Below, piece by piece: positions 33,522 to 48,500 of a stretch of 64,000 bases of DNA. Each line of letters starts with the position of its first letter. The first letter of the stretch is position 1. Made by a program: the position numbers and the translations under genes. Below the pieces are notes generated by a model. It was not told the DNA's origin, did not search any database, and saw only the letters and a program-made list of their open reading frames with translations. The stretch lies in the NCBI GenBank assembly GCA_030248215.1, contig JASANG010000552.1, positions 1 through 64,000 of the forward strand. The letters run 5' to 3'. The stretch is from Enoplolaimus lenunculus (Eukaryota; Nematoda; Enoplea; Enoplida; Thoracostomopsidae).

Positions 33522-36500
33522 CTGAAATTATAAGCAGCAAAACTGCACATTATACGAATAAAAATGCTGGATTTGGTTTTACTTTAGTCTCAGGCAAAGT
33601 TTTAAATTTAATTGAACTCAAAAATCAACGCCCCAACATAACTCAAGGTTTAGGCTTACGCTAAGCTTAATCGTAAAGCTTCACGTAGCCAATTTTATTA
33701 ATATATGATGCCGGCGGCCTATGCGTGAAAGGCTTTTTTTGCCAAAAACATATGCAAAAAATTGACTAAAATTTTTATTCAATACTAATGAGATGTTAAA
33801 AATTATTGCTGCACCAACGCCCCTGTGCATATCATGTTTCAAAGTTATAATAAAACTGACCCATACAAAAATCAGGGGCGGAACGTTTTTCTGTGGGACT
33901 AGAAAAGAGTAAGCTTAAGCTTTAGACTATTTTTTTGCTTGGCTTAGGCTTAGGAATATGCTTATTTTTACCGATAGGCTTTAGGCTTAGGCTTAGGCTT
34001 AGTAATATGCTTATTAAATACTGTTCCGCCACTGTTCGTTTACATTAACCATAAAACGTACGATAAGCGCAGCAATCGCTTCGTCCACAGTTTCCAGCTG
34101 CATTAATGCCATTTTATGATCTTTGCTAAACCAAAATAAAAATGTAACTTGGTGTTTTTCTGATCTTGCTACTTATACCTGAATCTTGGAGTGTAACAGT
34201 TCAAAGCATATTGTACATAAGACAGATTCAGCGACACCTATTAAGCTCTATTCCGATTATAACTATTTATTTGAACTGCGCGTTCTAGCATACATACGGT
34301 ACTCTATATTACGCAATCTTTCATATAGCCCAAATTCCAATAATTAAGAAAACAACACTAAATTAACAGAATAGCGGCGGACACAGGAGAAATAATTCAG
34401 CTGTATTTTCCACACTCACATATGTCCTGCCGTGCTGAAAATCTTGTGATGCCAATGGTTAACCGGCGAGATGTACATAAAATTTCGGAACGAAAAAAGT
34501 ATCATCTCTTCAGGCCAGTAAGTTCTGAATTCGCTATAACGCTTACGGGAAAAATTTGAAAGCCTTGACACGAAATCCAGCAGCAGTGAACGCTTCAACC
34601 AAAAATGAATCAGTTATATTTGGCCTGCGAAAAAATATTCAATGTCATCAGATAAAAACAACGGCATTAGTATACTTTGCCCACACATTTAAAGTTAAGG
34701 CTTTGGCTTAGAGCCACGTTTTAGACATTGGTAAACCGGTTTCAAAACCTCAGCCTAAATGCGGGTGAAACGAATAAGAGGTAAAACAAAAACTGCTGAG
34801 ACTGATATTAAAATTTTCAAACCACTGAGTGGTAATTAATTATTGAAAGCACTTTTTGCAATGTCTTAAATTTTAGTTCCATCGTGCGTTCCGACTAGGT
34901 AATAAGCTTATATTGCAAAAATATTGCAAATAAGCTGTATCAGTGGTTCATCGAATAATGTTTGAGTTTTAGAGACAACACTTAAACACAACTTTGACTT
35001 TAGTCAACATTAATATTTAAACTTTGTAGCTTTAATTTAACATAGAAGATTTCAATAAGGATCTGTTCTTGCCAAATTAACTGAGGTTTATTTGAAACCG
35101 GTACTCTTAAACATTCTAATTGTGACTTTGCAACGTATTTACGTTGCTCGCTATTACAAGACTATATACAAATTAACCTTATACACAAAGATTGTGTAAA
35201 GCTTGTTCTATACAATTTACGAAATTGCCAGCCGCTAATAGATTAAGCTGACAAACAATAAAACCAAATTGAAGTTTGCAACTGTTTTAAACTTACGGAA
35301 TGTTCGAAAGATGAAGGGTTCCGGACGGCGGATAAATGTTCATATAGTTTTTGCTGCCTGGCTTCTTGAATCTATGCAACGACGACTGTGAAAAGTCTTT
35401 CGTCAAGCCAGCGTCCTAAAAATACAAGCATTGCTAAATCGACAGAGGTAAGTTATAAGAGCATGCCCCGAGAGACAGAGAGAGAGGTTCGTAGGCCTAG
35501 AAAGCAGGCTTAGCGAACAGGCCCTTAAAGTTAACATAAACGCGGTAAATCAGTAAAAAAGGTACTAATCAGTAAAAAAGGTACTGTTACATATACACTC
35601 CGATTGACATTAGATTGCAAAGATAGCTTGATTTCGCATGCTGTCTTCTAGAGTTCAGATTAAGTTTTTCAAATTTCCAACGATGCCCCAACTGTTGTCT
35701 ATTTGTGAGCATATGCGAAAAACTAAAAACTGAAACCGTATTATACGAACGAGAATATGTTTACCAAAAATTTGAAAAAATACATTTGTTTTACCGGCTG
35801 GCCTTCTTTGGGCATTTGAACATTCATGTGTTTTGATGTGGTCACATGGATTTGGCGATTCCACAGTTTGATTTTATCAAGATGTTGAATTGCTAAAGTA
35901 AATACTGATCTATGTGCCATGTATCATGGTACATAACACCAATCAATAGTGGAACCCCTATCCCCTCGACTTAAGAGTTTCATGAACGAGAAGCGCCCGC
36001 TTGATGCTACATGACTGACTGCTAAAACCCGCTAGCGCCACACTCTTATCTAAAACGCTTTTAGTATTATCAAGAGTGGATGATGTCCACCTTGCAGAAG
36101 TGTGTGCAACTGCTTGGGCTGTGCATGCTACTAAATGTACCAGCACGCGTTGCATTTTTGTTCGAACCCCCCTCAGTCAGGGGGGGGGGCGGGTTAAGCA
36201 GGAGATTAAACAATAAAGTATGCTTCAGTACACCTACCCCACCTCATTTAAGGGGAGTCAACTATGTTGTTTAATCACACTTGCGTGTATGACTATATTA
36301 ACACCATAATTTTACTACGATATAAAACTGCATACAGACCCCCCTAAACAAGAGGTGGTGCGCCTCAAATGCAACGCGTGCCGGGTACATTCTTTAATAC
36401 ACAGAATGCACTCAGTTGCACACTATTGTTATAAAGAGTTATCATCCACTCTTGGTCTTATCAAGAGTAGACGATTGCACCATGAGAAGAGTGCGTAACT

Positions 36501-39500
36501 GGGTACATTTAGTGTAAAAAAGAATGTACCAAGCGCGCGCACATATTTCGCCATTCACCCTTATCTAAAGGATGGCATGATACAATAAACGCAGCAACAG
36601 ATTAAGAATAAGAAGTGTCACACCCTATTAAATGTCATAATACACTCACTAAACAAAAGCGCTTATAACTGCGCGCCGCAGTCATTCATCCGAGCGTGTG
36701 AGAAACCTTTATGCAACCGTCCACCTAAACTTATGTTTTGGTTAGGAATTTCAAAATATTAAGCTTCATAAAAGCAAGCCGGTAGCCAGCTCACCTTACT
36801 ACGGGGGATAAAAAATTTTCTAAAGGGACATGCAAGGGTTTTCAATGACTTATGCCACTCGAAAGATAGCACCTTCTCAATGTTGAGCTTAGACTAAGTT
36901 TGTAAGTGTAGCGCTATACATTTGATGACGTCCGGCACCGTCCGTCCCCCCGTACGGAGTCGTTCGTCACCGTCCGCCACGATACGGTACCGTACGCGAA
37001 TTACTCGCGCATCACGCAGTACTGTTACGGACGGCGCCGTATGGGTTACGGACAGCGCCGTACGGCAAGTATAGCGCAACGAGTCGGTACAAAGTCAGCC
37101 AGCAATACTATACATACCGCGACAAAGTTAACTTACCTAACTGGGCTTGAATGGGTTCTGAGTACTGAACCAAAGCATTATCTTTTTTATTGAATAGAAT
37201 TTTCACTCGTTGCACGTCGCCGTATACGCCTAAAACAATATTCGTTTAAGAAGTTAAAACCATTCACGTATACAACATGACAATTACAAGCATATATTTT
37301 ACCGTCTGTCCACTTGAATTCATGAACACATGAGTTTTGTTTGAGTCAATAAATGTAGAAAATAGAAGTAAAAACACTTAATTTAATATTGACATTTACT
37401 GTGAGGTCCTCTGCGCAGCGGATACCATGAAAAGGATAAAAGGTGTATATCCAAAGGGAATCAAGAAAACACTTTTAGCATCCTTTTAACCGCTGGATCA
37501 TAAGAAATCAAAAAAATTTCTATTTACGGTTATACTCTGCCTACGCCTATGGTGGGAGTACTGTATGCATCCTAACTGGGGAAAATGATTACTGCCTCAA
37601 ATTATGATATTAAAAACTAGAGATAACTCACACGAGGATGTAAAACTGTCAAGAGCAACAAATTATAAATATTGGATCGAAGTTATAAAAGTGGAAGTAA
37701 ATACAGATAAAGGACATATTTGACCAGCATTAAATTCAACCTTTAAGTACCGTCTAAAAACCACCATCGCCTTTAATTTTGGTCATTCGAGGTTCAGGTA
37801 ATCTGGTAATCAGGTCAATTACTGTTGCGGGAGGTATAGAGCTCAATACTTCAGAATTTTTTCAATTTTTCTTTCAAAAGTTTAAAGATTTAGCATCGAC
37901 TACACCTAACTGTGTGTTTTGTTGCGTTTAACAAGGGCTTTGTTCGTTTCACGTTTAATAACGTATTACTGTTTTTGTTGCTTTTCGTATGTTGTATTCA
38001 TGAAATATTAGTTGTTACCACTATCGAAAGTGTAATGCATAAATTAATACATTACTAAATACCCATAAAAAATCAGGATCAAACGTTAATTAAATATTAA
38101 TATTGATGTAGAAAATTATTTACATAAAATACAGTTTTAAAATCATAATTGGTTAGAAGTGTCATTTTAAATACCAATTTGTGCTTGAAAATTGCTAAAG
38201 GCCCTCGATCCGAAATAGATAAGGCAACATCCGGTTCCGGACACATCTCTCACAGTATTATCTTAGGTTAGGGATTAAAATTTGAAAATACTATCTACGG
38301 ATTAGCTAATCGTGTTGAACAATGATCTCTTTTAGCTTTAAAACAAACAGCGATTGTTAAAAAGTTCAGTATTGTAATTTAAAACTGAGAAAACAGACAA
38401 AAGAAATTTTAGCATCACTCAGAGCAGCCTTGGCATGGTTTACATACGTTTAAAGTTATTTTTCATAAAAGCATCGAAACTTAAAGTCAAATGAAGTATA
38501 CAGACAAAGTTGAAGAACTGATACAACTCGAAATTAATATTCTCTACTCTTAATAGTATTTTATTTTCCGCAACGATATGAATTGTTTTAAAAGTGAGTT
38601 AACGACAATTTAAAGCGATACCATCGTAACTTACATTAAATTTTTATTGAAACTGTTATATATAAGGAATCAACTCAAATATTTCGATAAAACATTGGAT
38701 CGTTGTCGGCTGCTATAAATGCATTTATAGTGCAGAACATACACAGATATTAAAGTTCCACTCGACACGACAGAGCTCTCAATGGCGTACCGAACAATTT
38801 GGTTCGGAGAAAACTGGCCCCCCAAAAATGACTAAAATGATGGATCTTTAGGTAAAATTAGCAAATTTCGAACGATGGTTCAGTAAAACAGTGATTTGAC
38901 TTAAAGAAAGAAATTCAGATTGCGGGACACGGACAAATCTGGGCTGCAATCAATGGGACCGCGGCCTATCCAGGCTCTTCCCACAGTACGTCCATGAGCA
39001 TTTCGTGTAACAATACAGCCCTCACGTGAACCCTGTAAATACGAAACCTTCCCAGAACACTGTTTATAAATATTTTCAGAAACAACAACATACCAAAAAG
39101 TGTGAAGAGAGCATCGCAGGTGACATTCTGAAATAGAAATGGAAACGAACTAAAAACGTAATGAAAGGATAGAAGTATAGTAAAACAGTAAAAAAACTGA
39201 CATCCAGGGGCGTATACAAGGGGAAGGACAGATGGAAGACATTTCCTCCCAAACTTTCTCAATGAGACCAAAAAAGCACGCTTAACAAGCTTTAGCACTA
39301 ATTTCTGGAGCTTAGAGGTCAAAATTTTTATCCAAAGTTGTTATGCTGTTCCGAAATCCTGGCTACGCCACTGCTGACATTAGGAAAATAATATCCAAAG
39401 CAAGAAAAATACTGTCCATATGAAGAAAATTAAAAACATTTTTAATCAGTGTAAAGACTGGCTCGTGAAGGAATAAAGGACTTTAAATAGATTCAACAGA

Positions 39501-42500
39501 AACTTTTAGTTTTCCTTCTACAGATCTTTCCAAAGAAAATATTCGACAAAACACTGAAAGATAAAAACAAGACAACAACAATAATAAAAGCTAGTCAACG
39601 TGGTTGCAAACTTGCAACCCTAAAACATCCTTCGCAAAAGTTTATTCCTGGAAACTGCACAGTACTTTTTGTTTGCAATTTGACTCACTCTTTAATTCTT
39701 TGCTACATCGTGTTCATTGACATACAATAGGCTGCAACGCTGCCCAAAAGGCGTATATATGTGACCGTTCCAGACTTAGAAAAAAGAAACCTTAAGCTAA
39801 GGTTTGGTATAGACCTAAACATAGGTTTAGAATAAGGCTTGATGAATAGGCAGGAACCTATTTATACCGGGTTGTCAATGTTTTGAAAAATAACATTTGA
39901 AAAAATTTGATGAATTTTTGGTAAATTTGAGGAATTTTATCATGCTTTCAAATTGTTTTTAAAAGTCGAATAGTCGAACCTTCATAGCTTCTCTATATAT
40001 AAATTTTTTCAGAATCCGTAATCAAGGGACGTCCAACAGTTCTTCTTAAAGAAAAATTTCACGAGTAGCGCAGAAATTTTTTCAAACTTTAACGTTGAAA
40101 AATTAAACTTCCCCTATCAGCATGCGAAAATTTGTGGAATGTGTTTTAAATTTGATAATTTTAGCCCTTTTTACCGAATTTAAAAAAATTTATGAAGATT
40201 TTCCAATTTGAATAAATTTAAGTCAATACCTGAGGAAATGAGGGGGAAGACAATTTTTATGTCCCGAAAATTATATTTTTAAAGTGCATTTTTAGCATTT
40301 TTTCGGTATTTTATGTTTGACTAAATTACACCACTGTTCAAAAATTTGTTTCTATGTTCGTCATATTGTACATGTATTTGACCAGAAATCAGATTGTAAA
40401 GCTTCGGATGAACGCATTTGCATACCAAAATTTTCAGCATGATAGGGATGGTAAGGGAATACACCTCCCATATTTTAACCCCCATGGACCATGCATTGTC
40501 AGCAGGAATCAAAACCAAAATTTTGTATTAAGATTTAGTACTAAAGCCGCGTTGGCTTCTGGCCACTGCCTAACAAAATGAACAACGAGCATCAAATAGC
40601 AGCATAGTATTGACACCTTCACAGGATACCAACGCCATGAGAGCAGCAACATCAGCAGGACAAATAACAAGAATTATTAGCCATAGCGAAACAAATGTAT
40701 CATTATTAAAAATTAGTTGCACCAAACGAAAAAATACTGTAAAATCTGCAGAATATTCGCTCAAAAGGTTACCACAGAAGCTGTTTTATATTGATGAAAA
40801 CGCACAGTTGCGCAAAAAGACACCCGGACAACATAAGTAATACAAAACTTTGAAGTGTTGAAAATTTATGATTTACAGATAAAAACAAAGAGAAAAAATA
40901 TTTTTGAGTTGAATACACTATCTTGGGACGGATCCAGAATTCGTTCGCTGGGTATGATTCTGATTTGAAAGCTTTTACAAACATCTTTCGCTCATATTTA
41001 ATATTTGTTCCAGTATTATTCAGGGTGTATCGAGAATCTCAAGCAATCAACCCGTTTAAATTTTTGCATGGATCCGCCCTTGCTATGGGAAAAAGAGTCA
41101 CATTGTGATAGGAACGAATTTGCATGACAATACACATGCTAGAATATTAACTCAACAGTGCTGTATTAAGTATAATTTTTATGCCAAATCCAAACTGAAC
41201 CCAGAGCCGCAACAACCACAGCGCGATTAATTTCGTCACCTGCCTATAAACAAGTTTATCCCCGTGGCCGAAAACCAATTTTATCCATTACATTGATTGA
41301 GAGAAATCTTTTGTTAAGAAAATTAAATTTTAATAAGAAATAAACATACATCTTCATCCAAATTTGACACCAAAATCACTGGCGACAGTTGTGCAGCTGC
41401 GGTCATTGCTGCTGCAAGCTGATTGGCTGCAACTGGAAATCGAATCCCAGACGCGGCGGCCACAAGTTGGTTTGCCGCAGCCAATTGGCTTGCAGCAGCG
41501 GCTGCGGCAGCTGCATTTGTTGGCAACGTAGCAGCGAATCCAGGCGCAAATGGTGACGGAGTAAGTCCACTAGGACCGCCTAGAATGCAAACGCGACACA
41601 CACAAGCGTACGTGCACGGTAGGTGCTGGTTTACTTTCAACATACACAAGTGCTAATTGGATACTGCACTTACCCAAAAAAAAGGAAGGACTGATATTTA
41701 TTTGGCCTCTCCAGAAGGTACCCCCTGTTTCGATTTCGGACTGTTATTTATTTTTAACCCGCCTTCCGCCGCCCTTCGTTACTGATAAATATCCAGGATT
41801 CGACTATCCGTTGAATTAAACGTTTGTCTTGTGTCGATAGCTTGAGCGATAATGCAAATTTAAAAACTTAAGTACGCTTCAAACTTTCGATATTTGGTCC
41901 TGGAGTTATTTATGCGCTACGATTAGGAATAATTGAAATTTATGGACTCTAATTAGAGTTTAGAGACTCTAACCGCTTACGGACTCCTATTATCGTTACG
42001 GACTCCTATTGATTAGGGCTCAAAATGGGGACCCCCTTTTATTACCCCCTCTTATTTGGGCCACATCAGTAGAGGCAGAAGTTTTTCCACATGTTATCGT
42101 TTGATACCAAAGTAAAGGGCAATGAAGCTCAGGCTCCTTGAAAGAGTTTTGCTTCCTTCTAGAACATTTTCAACCTTCCTTGTAAGTCATCGAAAACCCT
42201 TGTTTGCCCCTCCTGAAAAACGGTTTGGTTCCGTAGCAAGGTAAGCTGGCTACGGGCGGGCCTGGCTTATGGTAGGACTTAAGGCTTTATATAGATTGCA
42301 TTGCTAAGCCTAAGCCTGATCTATTGCTTATTTTTTAAGCCAGTCATTATATATGGGTATCAAAGGGAAAACAAAATTTTAGGAAACGTAGCACTTTCTG
42401 TTAATACTGTCAAAAAAATTTTGCCTGAAGGGCGAAAATAATTACACCTTAATGCTGAACTTTTTTTGCAAAATCTTGGTTTTCATTACTATTGGGTGCC

Positions 42501-45500
42501 TAAGCTGAGGTGGTCTCCTTTGGATCAACCAGCGAGCCCGAAATATAATATTGGAAAAAAACTCCCGATGGAAGCGATCGAGAAACAAAATATCATTTTT
42601 GATAAACCTTAATACAAAACCTAGGGTTTGATCTCAGCAAGGGGCCCGGTACAAGGAAGGCAATCGCTTGGATTTGCCTATGGGTTTTTTGCATAGGCGG
42701 CACGACCCATACAATAAACATGGTCTCCTTACCTTGTATAATAGGCAATGTTCCGGCTGGAACCGGCTGAAGACTAGATGCGCCAATTGGTGAAGTCTGT
42801 AATGAAGCCATGCTGCCTCCGCACGCGGCTGTTGTACCGGTACCAACGGTATTAAATTGAGGCAACGAAGCAACAGCTGCGTTCTGAGCTGATAACTGAT
42901 TTTGTAACGCGATCAGCTGATTGGTATTTGCACCAGCAAAAATACCAGACATGTCTGAAAACAAACTGCAGGTTGAGTTTTGACGAATTCGAGAGCGAAA
43001 CGAGCAAAATGTTTGGCGAAATTTTGAAATTGATGTGTCCCAATAAAAAATATTCAGTTTAGCGTGGATACGAAACGTTGGTGTGATCCGTCTAAATTTC
43101 CGTGTGAGACTGATCAATGGACACTGCTGAAAACCACTTATACTTGTTTAATTTCCCCAGTATTTATTGTTTTATTTCATAAAAGACCAAAATCCCCGCT
43201 ATCATTACTGTTTTTAAGCCTAAGCCTAAGCTGGGTCGAACGTTACGCTGACATGTTAGCGAGTGGACGAATTAAGAAGTACCAAAAACATAAATGAAAA
43301 TGATCGAATCGTCTTTGATGTAATATTGTAACTTATGAAAGGCGCGGGTGAACGCCTTGGGTTGAATAAAAATTTATAAGCTACGGCTTTTTTTACACAG
43401 TAACAGAATGCAATATTTCAAGCTGGTGCTGCTTTATTTAACATTTTCTCCACCGAACCGCGCTTGCACTGCACAATGTCATATTTTGGCGGCATCCGTA
43501 GTATTAAAACAAGAAAAATGAACTCAAAAAAGTTGAAACCGAATTTCAAGAGAATTTTGGTAAAGCCTAAGTAAAAGACACGGTGCGTAGGTTGATGTTG
43601 TTCATGCAAATTTCCACATTATGATGCGTGCACAAGGTAACTTCTGAGGGGGGTAGTGCGCTGCATACTGAAGACAAAAAAACGCTTCAGTACGCTGCAC
43701 ACTGAAGCCAGGTGTACGCATGATATTGTGAAATTGGCATAAGACATTTACGAGTATTTGTCACACGAGAGTGACCTAGTTAAAATGAACGTGTGATAAA
43801 TAATTAAACAATTGAACTGAAAGTTAAATTCAACTTCAAACTAAACCTAAGTCTAAACCTAAGTCTTCGTCTAAGTCGAAGCGTAAGCCTAAATGTAACC
43901 ATAACTCTAATCCAAAGCCTAAGCACTTCAGTCTCTAAGTAAATCAGCCTCTGCCTTCCAATAGGCAAGGCACGTATAATTAGCATGGGCCAATATTATA
44001 ATGAATTGTAACGTTTACTTGACAAGTCAGCCGACTGTTGAAGCATAGCCAAATACGGGTTTCCTGAAAACAAATCACATTTGTCTTTACATTAAACAGC
44101 ATACGAATTTCAATTCCTGTTGAATTTCTGGTAAAAGATTGTTTCTGTTTAGGTTTAGATGAACGCAGTCTGTAAGCGATTGGCTACCTGAACCCTGCTT
44201 ATATGACGTAACAAATGATGTCACTTACTATTTTGTAAGTGAACGTAAAAACCCAAAGTCGGAAAAATTCCGACCCCTGTTTAGAGCAGTGGAACGTGAC
44301 ATATTTTAGGTGAACACTGAAACACTTTCCATGTACTCAAACCAATGCGTAAGATAAGTGACACACTCAAAGCCCATTTTGGTCACCGCTGCCGAAAACT
44401 TCATTTCGGGTGACTGTTAAAGTAAAAATGTTGCCCAGCGAGCAAGAAAATTGTTTTGATATTTAGTAAAGTAAAGGTAATTTTAAATGCTGTCAAGTGT
44501 TTGGAGAATTCAAAAATTCTTGACGGAGATTTCAAAAAGTGGCTCTTTGCTTAAACTGGTGAGGCTGGGGCCACTTTTATGAGTGAGCCATCCAAACGGG
44601 AGTGTGACGGGTGGCTGTTTCGCCCTGTTAGTGAGCTCAAACTTTGTAGGATTCCTATCGTATGTGCCTGACTATGGAATACTATAAAATAAGCTACAAA
44701 ATTGGTTCATTAACAAAAACATTTGCACGTTATATTCTAAATAATACAACAGCGCATGCATAAAATGTAAATTGGAAAAGCACCAAAAAACTTTAGTTGG
44801 CGTCATAACAATGAAAATATATTAAAGCACTACCCTTTCGCGAGGCTTAGGCAAAGGCTTAAGCCATGAGAATCTTTTTGTTGAATCTTATTCTAGAAGG
44901 TTTAGGATGGCGCTGTATCTGTCGTGCGGCTCAGTCCGGCGCCGTCGCACCTATATGGTCTCGTGCGTGAGTAATTCGCATACGATACCGTACGGTGACA
45001 CACGGTGACAGGCGGTGTTGGACGTCATCAAAAGTATAGCGTCATCTTTAAGGGTAAATTATGGTGTCAAGTATACATGAGCACCGCATTAAATAGTCGA
45101 TTCAGTCTGGGGGACTGCGGTTACATATGAATGGTGTAGCAGCCCGGCTGACTCATGCGCTGAAGCGCACCACAAATCATAAACGTACCTAAAGCTAACG
45201 TTTGATCGAAACTAAGCTCGCCGGACGGTAAATGCGGATTTGTGTAGTCTTTTGACTTATCATTGTTGTATTTTACGTTTAGCGTTGAAAGTTTGCTATA
45301 TTCGATCCTCAATGTACAGCATCCATTGTAAATATTTTGACCATCAAGTGCCTGTATACAGAAAAAAACATTGAACAAAATCGCAAAACTATAACTAAAA
45401 ATGAAACTGTTTCAGTATTAATAAACGGTTTAGCAGATGTAACGGTACACAGTCATTAGCGCATAACTGCAATAATGTTTCTCTATTATCCCAAATGATA

Positions 45501-48500
45501 AGTGTTAATTATTGCATTAACGCCTCAAATAATATCATTTTTATCGTTTAATGATAATCGTATCCTCATCCGAGGTTTTCGGCAACTTTTTTTACATTAT
45601 TGGCAAAAATTTTGTTCGGCATTCGCTTTCTTTCTAAAATCCGTATTTTGTTTCGATACTTCATTTCTTAATTTCCAACAGAGTCAAATTTAAAATTAAA
45701 TTTAAAATTTACACTTCTTAGGGAAGTTAAAAGAATTTGACAGCAGACACGTTGTTAAGTATTTTCTAGAGATCGACTAAGCTAATCCAGAGATTGAAGT
45801 AAGGTGTGGGGCCCAATGGGGCGGCTTGGAAAAACAACACCGAAATGAGGTGTTGCTTGTTATAAACTGTAAATAAAATAATTGTTGCGTACCATTTTTG
45901 CGGCCTGCGCAGATGTTGCTTCGGAGAATTGAAGTAGAAACTGAAAAGCGCCTGAAACAAAAAATATACAAATACGGCATATCGTATGAAACGATTAGAA
46001 ATTTCACAAAATAAAATTGAAATTGTCACTGAATTTTGCAAAATCGAGACGACAACTTTTCAACTAAATAACCTAACATTAATGCTGTAAACAACATAAC
46101 ATCAAGTAATATTACAACATAACAGTTCTATTTCAGAAGCCTTATTTCTATAGCAAATTGAAACATCCGTATAATCCTAAATCCTGATCATATATGAAGC
46201 TAACATTTCTTTGAATACATTTATAAACAGAAAACTTTCCTGCGTTATTGCCGAATTCTGGCTTTATAATAGCAACTATTAATTAATGTTTTTGTTCAAA
46301 TACAACATTTTCAAGGTCTCGATTTTTGAGAATTAAATGAAAAAATATTACAATTTCTAGGTCAGCGTCAAAAATAAGTTATGAAAAATGTACATGAAAA
46401 ACTAAATAGCATAAAACAAAGAGTATATACACCGATATTTAATTAAATTTTGACAACTCTGAGGCAGTCAGTTGATTGACGAAATCGTATTAGTAACTTC
46501 TTGTAACTGATCAAAATTCGATCAAGATGATCAAACAGAAGAGAGAAAATATTCCTTCACGAAATTGTGTAGAAACGAGAGAAAAAGGCACTTTTCCAGG
46601 GTTAAAATGTTTTTCGCTCGTTACGCCTCTTGGCAAAATCTTTTACATGAAGTTTTAGACTGCCAAATTGAAATCTTGGCTACGCCCCTGAGTCAAATCT
46701 GTAACTTTGTTAAAGACACAAAGAAAATTACTTATCGTAGGTTGAAAAATTATTTAAATAATAACGTTGAGCCTGTAGCCAAGGGGACCAGGGAGACTTA
46801 ACTCCCCTTGAATTTTTTGCCATCCCGAGAGAGTTTTCAACCATGCTTGCAAGTCATTGAAAACCCTTGTATGTCCTGCCTAAAAAATTTTTAGCCAAGG
46901 TGAGCTGGCTACGAGCCTGAATAAACTGAACAAATCATAGTCTGCTCGAACACTCTTCCGGGCTTATTAAATGCTGTTTCTATTTAATTTATATTGTAGC
47001 GCTTACTGTTTTTGTTGAAAGTGATTATGCGAAGCACCTTGCCATAGCGATTGAAAATCTGAAAATAAATAGAATATTTCAACTGAATATTTGAAACAGT
47101 TCAAGTAAATTTAAGATTTCAAGTACGCACCGCCTGATGTTACACACATTGGCGGCCTTTGTACACTTTCCTGTTCCCACAGCTACGCGTATGCTTACTG
47201 TAGTGACCCGAATAAGACGGAGAGACTGATATTGATTTGGCCTCTCCCGAGGGTATCCCCCTTGTTATTCGGTTACGGACTGTTATAGATTTTTAGCCCA
47301 CGCTCCGCCACCATTCGTTACTGATATATATCCGGTACTACAATTATCCGTTGAATTAAACGTATATTTGTGTTGTGTCAATAGCTTGAGCGATTATGCA
47401 AGCTTATAATTAGGAATGTAGTTTCAAAATTTAAGTACGCTCTAAAATTTCGAATTCAAATTATTTGGTCCTTGAGTCATTTTTGCGCTACAATTAGGGA
47501 TAATTGACATTTATAGACTCTAATTAGGGTTTAGGGACTCTATCGACTTATGGACTCTTATTAGGAATGCGGATTCCTATTGATTTGGACTCAAAATGGG
47601 GACCGCCTCTTATTATACAGGCCCCTGTTATTCGGGTCACTATAGTATTAGCTTAAGCTTCTGGCTCGAAGTGCGCCAACGTCGTTAACAGCGTACGATA
47701 TGCAATACGTAAAGTGAAATGCATTAGACATCCATCTTAAGCAGCACAATTTCCACTTTGCGAGTAAATCAAACGAACACAACCTGTTTGCGTGTAACTT
47801 ACCCCATGCAAAGTATCTAAATTCACCGGGTACAACATATTGTCGACAATCACGCGAAGTACCGAATTTGGGGTCTGTTGCGTTTCTGTCACATCTGCCG
47901 TTGGACTTCCCGCAATTGGAACCTAAAATCATCACCGATAAACAAATAGTAACCATTGAATGGGCATCTAAAATTTTAGTTCATTTCGTTCGTACTTAAG
48001 GAATCGCGTCGCAAACAAAACGCTACTGTAAATCGATAGACAAATAATGGCTGCGATTCTAAACTCTTATATTATTTCTTACTCAGGAAGGTAATAACTT
48101 GAACCGCTGATTTAAGTAACTATTAAAGAGTGACGCTATATATACTTGTCGTGCGGGGGAAGGCGCCGTAAATTTCAAATTTTTATTAATTTGTGTTGGT
48201 GCCGTAGGGCAATTCATAGGTAAACGTGGCTGTACGGTGAGGAAATAGAATAGTCAGACAAAAGCATAGCCCCACTCTAAGGGTTGCACTATAACTCGTC
48301 GATCGCCGATGGACGCCGCAGCGTGGGACGGTCAAATTTTTTATTACAAATAGCCTCACGCCGCCGCGCGGCCTCTGATCCAAAACCACTAATGATTTTC
48401 TACTCAACCATTGCGTGTTTAGGTTTGCTCGAACTCGATTCCTGCAACATATTTGCACAAGAACTGTACGCTACCCACGGGTAAACGTGGGACGGGTAAG

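Noticed and set aside
41423-41656. Ala-rich plus-strand open frame
   Set aside because: Antisense of the poly-Ala linker in PTB exon i.
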